Part shown: in pieces, positions 14,573-23,397 of the stretch | Layout of the letters: each line of letters starts with the position of its first letter | How positions within the stretch are numbered: the first letter of the stretch is position 1 | Source of the DNA: Oscillospiraceae bacterium | Lineage (GTDB): Bacteria > Bacillota > Clostridia > Oscillospirales > Acutalibacteraceae | DNA: 47,294 nucleotides | NCBI GenBank assembly: GCA_031262985.1 | Contig: JAISGQ010000007.1 | Coordinates: 1 to 47,294, forward strand | Reading direction: 5' to 3' | Program-made: the position numbers and the translations under genes | The notes under the pieces: generated by a model | Databases searched by the model: none | What the model saw: only the letters and a program-made list of their open reading frames with translations | Told to the model about the DNA's origin: nothing

Positions 14573-17008
14573 ATGAAATTCGGATTCTTTGACGACGCCG
14601 CGCGGGAGTATTGTATCACCCGTCCGGACACACCCTACCCGTGGATTAACTACCTCGGATGCGAGAACTTCTTCGGACTTATCTCGAACACCTCAGGCGG
14701 TTACTGCTTCTACAAGGACGCGAGGATGCTCAGACTTACACGCTACAGATACAACAATGTCCCCACAGATGCGGGCGGTCGTTATTTCTACATAAACGAC
14801 GGCGGCGATGTGTGGTCGTTGGGCTGGCAGCCTGTAAAGGCGGAGCTTGACAGCTACGAGTGCAGACACGGACTGGGCTACACAAAGATTACCTCGAAAA
14901 GAGGCGGTATCACAGCTTCACAGACAGCTATGGTTCCTATGGGTTCGACCTGCGAGCTTCACAAGATTACCGTCACAAACGACACCGATAAGGAGAAGGA
15001 GTTTAAGCTCTTCAGCTTTGTCGAGTTCTGCCTCTGGAACGCGTATGACGACATGACCAACTTCCAGAGAAACTTCTCCATAGGCGAGGTTGAGGTTATA
15101 GGAAGCACAATCTACCACAAGACAGAATACAGGGAGAGAAGAAACCACTACGCCATCTTCTCCGTAAACGCGCCTGTAGACGGCTTTGATACCGACAGAG
15201 AGACCTTCCTCGGCTTGTACAACGGCTTTGATAAGCCGAACGCGGTGTTCGCGGGCAAGTCGGGCAACTCCGTTGCGAGCGGCTGGGCGCCTATAGGCTC
15301 ACACTGCATTAACGTAAAGCTCATGCCGGGCGAGACGAAGGAGTATGTCTACACTCTCGGCTACTGCGAGAATCCGAACGACGACAAGTGGGAGTCAATC
15401 CACGTTATCAACAAGAAGCCCGCGAACGAGATGCTCTCGAAGTTCGACACAGCGGAGAAGTTCGACGCTGCACTCGCGGAGCTTAAAGCCTATTGGCTGG
15501 AGCTTCTCTCCGGCTATCAGGTGGAGTGCGAGGACAAGAAGCTCTCACGCATGGTCAATATCTGGAATCAGTATCAGTGCATGGTCACGTTTAATATGTC
15601 GCGTTCCGCCTCCTACTTCGAGTCGGGCATAGGACGCGGAATGGGCTTTAGAGACAGCTGTCAGGACCTCACGGGCTTTGTTCACCTCATTCCCTCGAAC
15701 GCGCGTGAGAGAATCCTCGACATAGCGGCGGTTCAGCTCCCCGACGGAAGCGCGTACCACCAGTATCAGCCGCTCACGAAGAAGGGCAACTCCGACGCGG
15801 GTAACGGCTTTAACGACGATCCCCTCTGGCTTATATTCGGTACTGCGGCTTATATCAAGGAGTCGGGAGATGTAGCTATCCTCGACGAGATGACGCCGTT
15901 TAACTCCGACCCCTCGCTTGCACAGCCGCTCATTACTCACTTAAAGGCGTCCTTCGACCACGTTATCAATAACTTAGGTCCTCACGGACTGCCGCTTATC
16001 GGACGTGCCGACTGGAACGACTGCCTCAACCTCAACTGCTTCTCGGAGACACCGGGCGAGAGCTTCCAGACCTGCTCGAATTTTGAGAGCGGCAAAGCGG
16101 AATCTGTCTTCATAGCGGGTATGTTTGTCGGAATCGGCAAGGATTATGTCGAGCTTTGCCGCCTCAAGGGGCTCTCGGCGGAGGCGAACCGCGCAGAAGC
16201 GGAAATCAAGAAGATGTACGACGCTGTTCTCACTCACGGCTGGGACGGCGAGTGGTTCCTCAGAGCGTATGACGCGTTTGAGAATAAGATAGGAAGCAAG
16301 GAGTGCGAGGAAGGGCAGATATTCATCGAGCCGCAGGGCTTCTGCGTACTCGCGGGAATAGGAGTAGAGGAAGGTCACGCCATTAAGGCTCTCGACTCCG
16401 TCAAGCAGAGGCTTGACACGAAGTACGGAATTGTCCTCCAGCAGCCGCCCTATCAGACCTACCATGTCAATTTGGGCGAAATTTCCTCCTATCCCCCAGG
16501 ATATAAGGAGAACGCGGGCATATTCTGCCACAACAATCCGTGGGTTTCTATTGCCGAAACAGTAGTAGGACGCGGCGACCGCGCGTTCGAGGTGTACAGC
16601 AAGATTTGCCCCGCCTACCTCGAGGATATAAGCGATATTCACCGCACAGAGCCGTATGTCTACTCACAGATGATTGCCGGCAAGGACGCGCAGAACTTCG
16701 GCGAGGCTAAGAACAGCTGGCTAACGGGTACTGCCTCATGGACCTTCACAAATGTCGCGCAGTACATCCTCGGCATAAGAGCTGACCACAAGGGACTGCT
16801 TGTCGACCCGTGTATCCCCTCCGACATGAAGGGCTTTACTGTTACGAGAAAGTTCCGCGGCGACACATATGTCATCGAGGTCGATAACTCCGCAGGAGCA
16901 CAGAAGGGCGTTGTCAGTATGACAGTTGACGGAAACGCTGTCAGCGGCAATATTATTCCTCCTGTAGGAGACGGCAAGATGCATACGGTCAAGGTTGTCA
17001 TGGGCTAG
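14573..17008 (+). CDS. Cellobiose phosphorylase (GH94)
   Basis: 811 aa, the usual length for the family; AGGAGG lies just before the ATG. It splits cellobiose with phosphate into glucose and glucose 1-phosphate in the cytoplasm, saving ATP. Family features in order: an N-terminal beta-sandwich domain ([28 protein letters not shown]), then the (alpha/alpha)6 barrel with [17 protein letters not shown], and [14 protein letters not shown] carrying the catalytic Asp (residue about 483). The end has the C-terminal jelly-roll. The gene stands alone between a palindrome-containing promoter and a terminator. Cellodextrin-phosphorylase or related specificity cannot be excluded, but the match to cellobiose enzymes is close. 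Confidence 0.93.
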   Translation: MKFGFFDDAAREYCITRPDTPYPWINYLGCENFFGLISNTSGGYCFYKDARMLRLTRYRYNNVPTDAGGRYFYINDGGDVWSLGWQPVKAELDSYECRHGLGYTKITSKRGGITASQTAMVPMGSTCELHKITVTNDTDKEKEFKLFSFVEFCLWNAYDDMTNFQRNFSIGEVEVIGSTIYHKTEYRERRNHYAIFSVNAPVDGFDTDRETFLGLYNGFDKPNAVFAGKSGNSVASGWAPIGSHCINVKLMPGETKEYVYTLGYCENPNDDKWESIHVINKKPANEMLSKFDTAEKFDAALAELKAYWLELLSGYQVECEDKKLSRMVNIWNQYQCMVTFNMSRSASYFESGIGRGMGFRDSCQDLTGFVHLIPSNARERILDIAAVQLPDGSAYHQYQPLTKKGNSDAGNGFNDDPLWLIFGTAAYIKESGDVAILDEMTPFNSDPSLAQPLITHLKASFDHVINNLGPHGLPLIGRADWNDCLNLNCFSETPGESFQTCSNFESGKAESVFIAGMFVGIGKDYVELCRLKGLSAEANRAEAEIKKMYDAVLTHGWDGEWFLRAYDAFENKIGSKECEEGQIFIEPQGFCVLAGIGVEEGHAIKALDSVKQRLDTKYGIVLQQPPYQTYHVNLGEISSYPPGYKENAGIFCHNNPWVSIAETVVGRGDRAFEVYSKICPAYLEDISDIHRTEPYVYSQMIAGKDAQNFGEAKNSWLTGTASWTFTNVAQYILGIRADHKGLLVDPCIPSDMKGFTVTRKFRGDTYVIEVDNSAGAQKGVVSMTVDGNAVSGNIIPPVGDGKMHTVKVVMG

Positions 17009-17040
17009 GGCAGAAAGAACTGCAAATAAGTAAAAACAAA

Positions 17041-17084
17041 AGGCGACTACAGCACATATCTCATTGTGCCGTAGTCGCCTTTCT
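17041..17084 (+). terminator. Terminator of cellobiose phosphorylase gene
   Basis: AGGCGACTAC-A-GCACA pairs with TGTGC-C-GTAGTCGCCT (17041-17056 / 17065-17080, one mismatch), followed by TTTCTC. Confidence 0.75.
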
Positions 17085-17208
17085 CAGCAGTTTAAATCAA
17101 AATACCCTAAACTCACCTAAAATATTTAATTCGTTCATTATTTGTTGCTTGAATTTTTACATCTCCGCATGATAAAATACCTACAATCATATTTTTGAGG
17201 TGTTATTT

Positions 17209-19401
17209 TTGAAATTCAAACCAATCCCCTCCTACGAGGGCTTAAATTCGTTCTCCTATGTGTATTATTGCAACGAGGACGAAAATATTGTCGTCCCTAT
17301 TTTGACGAGATTATATAACGAGGGGTTTAAATTCTGCCACTCCCACCTGCCGAACGGCTCTGCCGACCAGCTCTATATAACCAAGCGGATGGCGGTATGC
17401 TCCATGATTGTCGTCTTTTTGTCGGAGAGCTTCCACGCAGATGTGCGAAGCAGCGGCAAGGAGGCGTTGTCCATCCTCAAAAGCAATTGCTTCAAGATTT
17501 TTGTCAGGCTTGACCGCTCCTCCCTTAAAAAGGAGTGGGGGCAGTCAAAAACCAGCAAGATTATAAACTACGTCAGGAGCAACGAGGCGGCATTCTGGCT
17601 CAAGCTGTACGACGACGACATTCTGGAGAAATGCCGAGGCGCGTGGCCGGACAAGCCCATTGTCCACGAGCAGGAGCAGGAGGACGACTCCTCCGCCGAC
17701 AGCTTTGATTCATCTGACGTACACAGCGAGTATTCCTCCCTGCTCTCTATCATGAGGGCGGAGGGAGAGCAGTACTCCGGCGTGGAGGAGGAGTACCACG
17801 CGCTCATTGATATGGCTGAAACTCCCGCCCCCACCGTTCGCGCCGCCATCGACGACGCGGACGCAGAGGAAACCATCTCGCTTGGCGGCTACACCCCGAC
17901 ACAGGAGGAGTACTCCGCGCTCGAAAAGCTCCACCACCACGCCAATAGGATAAAGAACCTCAACTCGGAAAACGAAACAGGAACTACCGAAAATTCAGAT
18001 GAGGAGTTTGACGGGCTAGTTTCTCTTCTCAACGAGCTGGGCGACTCCACGCGGAAAAGAGCCGAGTATGTGAAATTGCAGCTCGAAGGTGGATATACGC
18101 CGGAGCCGCCGCCGATTTTCTCCTCCCCGAACGGGCAGGACGGCGCGGAGTTCGATTTGCCGGAAACGCCGAGCTTCTCTCTCGACGACGAAAACGCCGT
18201 CTATGTGAATAAGACGATAAACGAGCTGTTCCCCCACGCGTACAACCAGCCGACAGCAAACGCGGAGGAAATCGCGAGCGGCGCAGGGGCGGCGACCTCC
18301 AAGCTCAGCGAGGAGGAGAAGCCCTCGCAGACGGAGGAAGCCATGCAGTTTGAGGAAACCACGCAGACGGAGAAATCCCAGCAGACTGAGGAAATCTCAC
18401 AGCTTGAGGACGGCGAGGAGCTTGAGTTTTTCAGCACAAAGCAATCTGCCGCTCCCGACCTCCCCGCCTTAGGCAGTCAGGCGATGGAGATGGAAATGCC
18501 GCCTGCCTTTGCCGAAAACTTCTCCTACGACAGTCAGGTAGAGGAGACGGAAGCGGCGTACACGGAGTTTTCCGACAACGAAAATCAGATAGATTTACTC
18601 AGCACCGAGGAAGCCGACCTCCCCGCCCTCCCGCAGACGGATACTGTGGAGGTAAACAAGCTTCTCGCGGACACAGAAGCCGCCGAGGATGCAGTAATAA
18701 AGGAGCGCGGAGTGAAAACTACCCGCGAGAGCTCCTATCAAAGCGATACACTCAACTCCCTGTATATAGATGAGCTGTACGGCACAGGTCACAACGAAAC
18801 GCACAGAGTGGCGTTGAAGCGCGCCTTGATACACGCGGCGGAGAAGGTGTCGGGACACTCCATCAAAATTACTCCCGTCAGGCGTACTCTGCTCGTGAAA
18901 AAGCAGGGAGTTAATACGGAGAGTAATAACTCCTCCCGCGAAAATATTGCCGTTTTGAAGGCGGAAACCGCAAAATACAAACAGGTAAAAATCAGGAGAC
19001 AGGCAAGTGCGGCAGTAGAAAAAACGGCGGCAGAAGGAGATTCTGTACGCGGAATAATCGTAGCTTCCGTCAGTCCTTTGGCTGTAAGCAAGGCGGCGGA
19101 GACGACCTATCCTACCGCGCCCGAACGCCCGGCTGTGAAGCTGAGTGCGGTAAAGAAAAGAAGGGAGGATGGCGGCAATTACGATACATCACACGAGGAC
19201 GGCTCACAGAGGGAGGAACTAACCTCCGAGCCGATTATTGCAAGCTCCGACGACTCCGAGCGGGAGGCGCAGAATAAATCGGTGAGGAAGAGCAAGTTTC
19301 CGCATAAGAGCGGCGGACTTCGCCGCCTACTGGGCAGGATGATAAACAATCAGGGAGACAACGCGCCTTCGGCGGAAGCGACTATCGATAAAAGCGAATA
19401 G
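17209..19401 (+). CDS. TIR-like domain protein with long acidic disordered tail
   Basis: 730 aa from TTG at 17209; GAGG at 17197-17200 is eight bases upstream (a GTG at 17200 overlaps it). Residues about 12-150 look like a TIR fold: SYVYYCNEDENIVVPILTRL, YITKRMAVCSMIVVFLSESF, then SGKEALSIL, whose Glu could be the NADase residue. Residues about 155-560 are low complexity, rich in Glu, Ser and Thr, with several EEYxxL-like repeats (EEYHALIDM, EEYSALEKL, AEYVKLQL) and a QTEE-rich stretch. The C-terminus is basic with SDDSEREAQNKSVRKSK. Function is unknown: defence, signalling and structural roles are all possible. No partner gene is adjacent. Confidence 0.65.
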   Translation: MKFKPIPSYEGLNSFSYVYYCNEDENIVVPILTRLYNEGFKFCHSHLPNGSADQLYITKRMAVCSMIVVFLSESFHADVRSSGKEALSILKSNCFKIFVRLDRSSLKKEWGQSKTSKIINYVRSNEAAFWLKLYDDDILEKCRGAWPDKPIVHEQEQEDDSSADSFDSSDVHSEYSSLLSIMRAEGEQYSGVEEEYHALIDMAETPAPTVRAAIDDADAEETISLGGYTPTQEEYSALEKLHHHANRIKNLNSENETGTTENSDEEFDGLVSLLNELGDSTRKRAEYVKLQLEGGYTPEPPPIFSSPNGQDGAEFDLPETPSFSLDDENAVYVNKTINELFPHAYNQPTANAEEIASGAGAATSKLSEEEKPSQTEEAMQFEETTQTEKSQQTEEISQLEDGEELEFFSTKQSAAPDLPALGSQAMEMEMPPAFAENFSYDSQVEETEAAYTEFSDNENQIDLLSTEEADLPALPQTDTVEVNKLLADTEAAEDAVIKERGVKTTRESSYQSDTLNSLYIDELYGTGHNETHRVALKRALIHAAEKVSGHSIKITPVRRTLLVKKQGVNTESNNSSRENIAVLKAETAKYKQVKIRRQASAAVEKTAAEGDSVRGIIVASVSPLAVSKAAETTYPTAPERPAVKLSAVKKRREDGGNYDTSHEDGSQREELTSEPIIASSDDSEREAQNKSVRKSKFPHKSGGLRRLLGRMINNQGDNAPSAEATIDKSE

Positions 19402-19407
19402 GACTAT

Positions 19408-19440
19408 AAGGGGAGGCTGTGTTGCGGTCTCCCCTTTTTT
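19408..19440 (+). terminator. Terminator of the TIR-like gene
   Basis: AAGGGGAG / CTCCCCTT (19408-19415 / 19429-19436) followed by TTTT. Confidence 0.8.
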
Positions 19441-19476
19441 GTAATTATTTTTTCGTAATTATTTATTCATAATTAA

Positions 19477-19505
19477 TTGACATCAGAGCATAAATTTAGT
19501 ATTCT
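19477..19505 (+). promoter_or_regulatory. Promoter of the 19588 membrane protein gene
   Basis: TTGACA (19477-19482), 17-bp spacer, TATTCT (19500-19505). Since this lies inside the longer frame that begins at 19477, it also argues for the later ATG at 19588. Confidence 0.5.
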
Positions 19506-19587
19506 TATTATAGGCTCTTATCATGGGGTATTGTTGCCGGAGAGCAAATATCTCAGTATAACTACAGTTCTGAAAGAAGAATCGCGA

Positions 19588-20451
19588 ATGAAAAATTCAG
19601 ATAACAACATATTCGAGCTAACGCCGAGGCGCAAGCTCATCATATTTTCGGCGGGTATGGTCGCCGCCATGCTCATAGGAGTGGTATTCGTCGGCAGGAG
19701 TGAGTTCTCCTCGCTGATATTCCGTCAGGCGTCCAGCCCCATTTTAGGCACAATATTGATGGTGCTGGGTATCGTTTCGGTGCTTTTCTGCCACCTGCTT
19801 GTAGTGCGGCAGATACGCATTTTGACAACTCCCGAAATTTCCGACTCCGCAGGAAAAATTGTGGAGAAGGACAAAGGCATACACATAGGAAATCGCCGAT
19901 TTAAGCCCGTTCTTTTCATCTTCACGCTGCTTTTATCGGGTGCGTTCCTTGTCGGAGTAGGCTTTATCATCACCTTTAGCGAGCTTTGGGCGTACACGAT
20001 AGCCATCTTTTTGATTACCTCTGTTTTCGCCGTTCTGGGAGTAAAAATGTTTCTCACATCAGTGAAGAAACGCCGCACAAGCAGGAAGATAGGCGTGTCC
20101 TTTGCGTTTGTCTGCGCGGTTGTGGTGTTGATTTTCCTCTTCAGGCTGATTCCCGCCGTAGGAGACATAATCTCCGGCGCGGAGCTTATCCCCGTCACGG
20201 GAGAGGTGGTCTCCATCTCGGAAAACACGCACAAGCTCTCCTCCCCCGGAGCGGTGAATATAGAAATCAAGAGTACGAGCGGGGAGGAAATCTCCATCAA
20301 AGCCCCCGTCTCCGCAGGGAATTTGGAGGTGGGAAAGCGGTACACCTTCTACTACCTCCCGAAAACGAAAATCTCAGAAAAATGGAGTGACGAAAAGCCC
20401 TCTCCAATTGATTCTGTGACAGATACCGCCACTGCTAACGACACAAATTAA
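19588..20451 (+). CDS. Membrane protein with C-terminal extracytoplasmic-type domain
   Basis: 287 aa from ATG at 19588. Five hydrophobic segments are visible (about residues 17-36, 51-75, 108-130, 136-160, 175-195). The remaining 90 residues (ITGEVVSISENTHKLSSPG..., VGKRYTFYYLPKTK) resemble a small beta-barrel of the DUF3592 kind that often follows membrane segments. Function is unknown. The frame extends upstream to 19477, but a promoter overlaps that part. The alpha/beta hydrolase gene follows about 50 bp downstream. Confidence 0.65.
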   Translation: MKNSDNNIFELTPRRKLIIFSAGMVAAMLIGVVFVGRSEFSSLIFRQASSPILGTILMVLGIVSVLFCHLLVVRQIRILTTPEISDSAGKIVEKDKGIHIGNRRFKPVLFIFTLLLSGAFLVGVGFIITFSELWAYTIAIFLITSVFAVLGVKMFLTSVKKRRTSRKIGVSFAFVCAVVVLIFLFRLIPAVGDIISGAELIPVTGEVVSISENTHKLSSPGAVNIEIKSTSGEEISIKAPVSAGNLEVGKRYTFYYLPKTKISEKWSDEKPSPIDSVTDTATANDTN

Positions 20452-20457
20452 ATAGGG

Positions 20458-20485
20458 AAACGCCGCCATTGGCGCGGTGTTTTCC
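20458..20485 (+). terminator. Weak hairpin between membrane protein and hydrolase genes
   Basis: AAACGCCGC/GCGCGGTGTTT pair imperfectly, followed by TCC rather than a T-run. It may attenuate rather than end transcription into the hydrolase gene. Confidence 0.3.
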
Positions 20486-20503
20486 AAGAAACGGAGCGTA
20501 TTT

Positions 20504-21442
20504 ATGACTGCTAACCGACAAATTTTACTCATCCCCTCAAGCTATCAGGGAGAAACCCTCCACACCGTTGTGTGGAACGCGGAAAACCCGAAGGCAATCT
20601 TGTTTATAGCTCACGGAATGGCGGAGCATATAATGAGATACGACGATTTTGCGCGGTATCTGTCCTCGAACGGCATTGCCGTGGCGGGGTGCAGTCATCT
20701 CGGACACGGGCTTACCTCGAAGTCGGAGGACGATTTGGGCTACATATCGAAGAAAAACGGCTGGAGCAATTTGATCGCCGACCAAGCGCAGGTCAGAGCA
20801 AAGCTGGAGTCGCTTTACCCCGGAGTGCCGGTGTTCATGTTCGGTCACTCAATGGGCTCGTTCGCGGCGAGAACGTATATAACCGAAACCTACGCGAGCG
20901 GCTTGAGGGGAGTAATCATTTGCGGAACGGGACATGAGCCTCCCATAATGTCGTCTGTAGGGAAGAAGCTTGCGGGTATTGTCGGAGTTTTCCGCGGCTC
21001 TCGCTACAGAAGCAAGCTGCTCCACGGGCTTTCCATCGGCAGGTACAACAGCAAAATCAAGTCCCCGCGAACCGAGGTTGACTGGCTCAGCTTCAACGAG
21101 GACAATGTGGACGCCTACATAGCCGATTCGAGGTGCGGGTTCAATTTCACAGTAAACGGGTACAAAAGCCTGTTTGAAGGCATAAATTATGTCTCCAAAA
21201 TGAAAAATATCAGGAAGGCGGATTCCGACCTCCCCGTGCTTTTCATAGCGGGTAGCGAGGACCCCGTGGGCAACTGCGGCAAGGGAGTGGCAAAGGTTTC
21301 GCGTATGTTTAAGAAAGCCGGAATGAAAAATGTCGCGGTGAAAATATACGACAATATGCGTCACGAGATTCTCAACGAGGACGACAGAGCGACGGTTTAT
21401 AGCGATGTAGCGGAATTTATTGACAGCACACTCTCTATCTGA
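20504..21442 (+). CDS. Alpha/beta hydrolase, monoacylglycerol lipase-like
   Basis: 312 aa from ATG at 20504 (CGGAG eight bases before; the in-frame GTG at 20477 lies in the preceding hairpin). A serine hydrolase: IAHGMAEHIMRYDDFARYL matches the oxyanion region of the Hydrolase_4 (monoacylglycerol lipase/lysophospholipase) family, the nucleophile elbow is GHSMG, the acid is in GSEDPVGN, and the catalytic His in MRHEILNE. No signal peptide, so it acts in the cytoplasm or on the inner membrane face, most likely on small lipid esters. It is followed by a strong terminator. Confidence 0.85.
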   Translation: MTANRQILLIPSSYQGETLHTVVWNAENPKAILFIAHGMAEHIMRYDDFARYLSSNGIAVAGCSHLGHGLTSKSEDDLGYISKKNGWSNLIADQAQVRAKLESLYPGVPVFMFGHSMGSFAARTYITETYASGLRGVIICGTGHEPPIMSSVGKKLAGIVGVFRGSRYRSKLLHGLSIGRYNSKIKSPRTEVDWLSFNEDNVDAYIADSRCGFNFTVNGYKSLFEGINYVSKMKNIRKADSDLPVLFIAGSEDPVGNCGKGVAKVSRMFKKAGMKNVAVKIYDNMRHEILNEDDRATVYSDVAEFIDSTLSI

Positions 21443-21448
21443 AACACA

Positions 21449-21488
21449 AAAACACCTATGCGGGATGCCAGTCCCGCATAGGTGTTTT
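21449..21488. terminator. Bidirectional terminator between convergent genes
   Basis: Perfect 16-bp stem AAAACACCTATGCGGG / CCCGCATAGGTGTTTT (21449-21464 / 21473-21488), T-rich on both strands; it serves the hydrolase gene and the small lipoprotein gene. Confidence 0.88.
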
Positions 21489-21491
21489 CTC

Positions 21492-21509
21492 ATACTGCGT
21501 CAGCAGTAT
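21492..21509. repeat. Minimal family A palindrome (A4, 18 bp)
   Basis: ATACTGC-GTCA-GCAGTAT followed by TAATG. It has the outer ends of family A without the interior and lies between the stop codon of the small lipoprotein gene (21525) and the terminator. Confidence 0.4.
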
Positions 21510-21524
21510 TAATGTTGCCGAGAA

Positions 21525-21683
21525 TTACTCAGCGTCTGTAGCGGACACATCTGTAGCAGATACGTCTGATGCAGATACGTCTGAACCTGAAACTGCGTCC
21601 TCTGTAGTCTCAGTCTTTGTGCAGCCCGCGAAAAGTGCAGCCATGAGCATGACAGCCGCGATTAATGCAAAAATCTTCTTCAT
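21525..21683 (-). CDS. Very small lipoprotein with SDVSATD repeats
   Basis: 52 aa from ATG at 21683, GGAGG well placed. Nearly the whole protein is a signal peptide with lipobox LFAGC (Cys about 21) plus a tail of four tandem units of the type SDVSA / TDVSA. A similar DVSGSDLSGSD stretch is in the lipoprotein at 33167. Such Ser/Asp/Val tails are typical spacer sequences of Oscillospiraceae surface lipoproteins; no globular domain remains, so this may be a truncated or minimal member. Its promoter (21738-21766) and terminator (21449-21488) are clear. Confidence 0.75.
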   Translation of the reverse strand: MKKIFALIAAVMLMAALFAGCTKTETTEDAVSGSDVSASDVSATDVSATDAE

Positions 21684-21737
21684 TTTAATTTTCCTCCAAT
21701 AAATATGATTTGTGAACAAATAGTTAAGTTCTGCAAT

Positions 21738-21766
21738 ATATTACCATCATTTTGCACTAATGTCAA
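21738..21766 (-). promoter_or_regulatory. Promoter of the small lipoprotein gene
   Basis: Minus strand: TTGACA (21761-21766), 17-bp spacer, TAATAT (21738-21743). Confidence 0.65.
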
Positions 21767-21881
21767 GCTTAGTTTTTAGTAAAATAACACAAAAATCCAA
21801 TTTTTGTAACTGTTACACCTTTAGTTTTCTGTTTGTGAACTTCTTTTAGTGCAGTTAGTCAAATTACATACACACAGAGCG

Positions 21882-21920
21882 ATACCCTTTATTTAACAAA
21901 ATTAAATAAAGGGTATTTTT
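21882..21920 (+). terminator. Strong terminator oriented on the plus strand
   Basis: Perfect 15-bp stem ATACCCTTTATTTAA / TTAAATAAAGGGTAT (21882-21896 / 21902-21916) followed by TTTT on the plus strand. Both flanking genes are on the minus strand, so the plus-strand transcript it would end is unexplained. The rest of 21767-21881 and 21921-22008 shows no gene. Confidence 0.65.
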
Positions 21921-22008
21921 AGAATATAATATTTGCGGAATATAGGAAAAATGCTATTTTAAATTCAAAATTAATATGCTATAATAGAGCAACGGCGTAG
22001 GACTGCTT

Positions 22009-22311
22009 TCAACTCTTATTAAGGTTTCTCGTGGCAAGGTCGTAGATGAATGCTATCATTATACCGAGCGTGAGTAACCTGTTTGATGTGCTTAAAACCG
22101 TATCTATGTAGAATATCGACGTAAATTCGCTGTTTTCGAATAAGTCGGGGAGCAGCATAGCCGTCAGTGAAAACAGTAGCAGTGCCACAAAAATCACCAA
22201 TGTCGCCTTTATTATTCTTACAGAGCGCGGGTTTAGTTCCTTGAGATTGCTTGTTATTTTTTTTATTTCGTTTATCACTGTAGAATCACCTCTTGTAAGT
22301 GATTCTATCAT
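22009..22311 (-). CDS. Small two-TM membrane protein, unknown
   Basis: 100 aa from ATG at 22311 (GAGG eight bases upstream). The frame extends to 22467 but overlaps the start region of the divergent TIM-barrel gene, so the shorter form is chosen. Residues 1-32 are polar and helical; two hydrophobic segments follow (about 35-53 and 73-92). No family is recognised. Only about 50 bp separate it from the divergent start at 22364. Confidence 0.55.
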   Translation of the reverse strand: MIESLTRGDSTVINEIKKITSNLKELNPRSVRIIKATLVIFVALLLFSLTAMLLPDLFENSEFTSIFYIDTVLSTSNRLLTLGIMIAFIYDLATRNLNKS

Positions 22312-22363
22312 AATATGAGCCTCGATTACAAATGTAATGTTTGGCAGGAAGGGGTGTGGCATC

Positions 22364-23188
22364 TTGAAGGTCGGAGTATCGTCAGCCTGTTTATATCCTA
22401 TGATTACAGAACGCTCATTGTCGTCGTTGATGGAAATGGGGATATTTGAATTTGAGATATTCTTCAATACTTTTTGCGAGCTTACAAAGCCTTACTTAAG
22501 AGGCTTGAGGAGAGAAATTCGCAGCAGTAAGGCGAAGGTGTACTCTGTTCATCCTTTCTCCTCGGCGATAGAGCCTTTCATGTTCTTTTCTGATTACGAA
22601 AGACGATTCACAGATATGCTTGATTTATACAAATCTTATTTTGAGGCGGCAAGATATCTCGGCGCGAATGTCGTCGTCATACACGGAGACAAACTCCCCG
22701 GCAGAGTGCAGGACGAGAAGTATATCGAGCGGTTCTGGACCATTGCCGAGTGCGGCGCGAAGATGGGAGTAACTGTCGGGCAGGAGAACGTAAACCTGCA
22801 CAGAAGCCAAAATCCCGACTTCCTCGTAAAGATGAAGCAGCAGATGGGCGAGCGCGCTAAGTTCGTTTTTGACATAAAGCAGTCGATACGCGCAGGGCAT
22901 GACCCCTATGAATTTGTGCAGAAGCTGGGCGACAGCATAGTCCACGTCCACGCCAACGACAACAGCGCGGTGAGAGACTGCCTGCTCCCGGGAAAAGGCA
23001 ATATGGATTACTACAAAATGCAGTCTATTATGGAGCGAAACGGCAGCGACCCCACGTGGGTGGTGGAGGTTTACAGGAGCGATTTCGACAATCTGTCGGA
23101 GATACGCGACTCCGTGCAGTATATGAACGAGCTGCTCTTCCCCGAGGTGCAAAACGCTCCCAAGAAACGCGGCATGATTTGGAGATAG
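22364..23188 (+). CDS. Sugar phosphate isomerase/epimerase (AP endonuclease family 2 fold)
   Basis: 274 aa; TTG start at 22364 with AAGGGGTG seven bases upstream. It is a xylose-isomerase-like TIM barrel: LKVGVSSACLYPM opens the barrel, VVVIHGDKLPG, VTVGQENVNLHRSQ (metal-ligand Glu), FVFDIKQSIRAGHDP (Asp, His) and IVHVHANDNSA (His) give the expected metal site, and WVVEVYRSDF ends it. Members act on sugars such as inosose or tagatose derivatives, or as endonuclease IV; the lack of a DNA-repair context favours a sugar enzyme. The substrate is unknown. Confidence 0.82.
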   Translation: MKVGVSSACLYPMITERSLSSLMEMGIFEFEIFFNTFCELTKPYLRGLRREIRSSKAKVYSVHPFSSAIEPFMFFSDYERRFTDMLDLYKSYFEAARYLGANVVVIHGDKLPGRVQDEKYIERFWTIAECGAKMGVTVGQENVNLHRSQNPDFLVKMKQQMGERAKFVFDIKQSIRAGHDPYEFVQKLGDSIVHVHANDNSAVRDCLLPGKGNMDYYKMQSIMERNGSDPTWVVEVYRSDFDNLSEIRDSVQYMNELLFPEVQNAPKKRGMIWR

Positions 23189-23322
23189 AGCCTCGGCGGT
23201 GTCCGTGGGCGGTCTCGTGAGGGGCGTCAGTGGTCCGGAGGCGGGTTGTGCAGTAGTTGTCAGCTACTGGGCAGTGTCACAAAGCAATACCACTCAGCGG
23301 TGCAGTCAATTTAAAATTTTGT

Positions 23323-23357
23323 AAAAATAACCTATTCACCTCGATTAGGTTATTTTT
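23323..23357. terminator. Terminator after the TIM-barrel gene
   Basis: AAAAATAACCTA / TAGGTTATTTTT (23323-23334 / 23346-23357) followed by more T on the plus strand. The stretch 23189-23322 before it is GC-rich and without a gene. Confidence 0.8.
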
Positions 23358-23397
23358 TTTGTTTTTGAACACAATACAGCAAAAGAGGTGATTACTT

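Noticed and set aside
21753-21766. TetR operator-like site in the promoter of the small lipoprotein gene
   Set aside because: On the minus strand TGACATTAGTGCAA resembles the tetR operator TGACATTAGTGTCA, but the second half-site is broken and TTGACA is the -35 box, so chance is likely.
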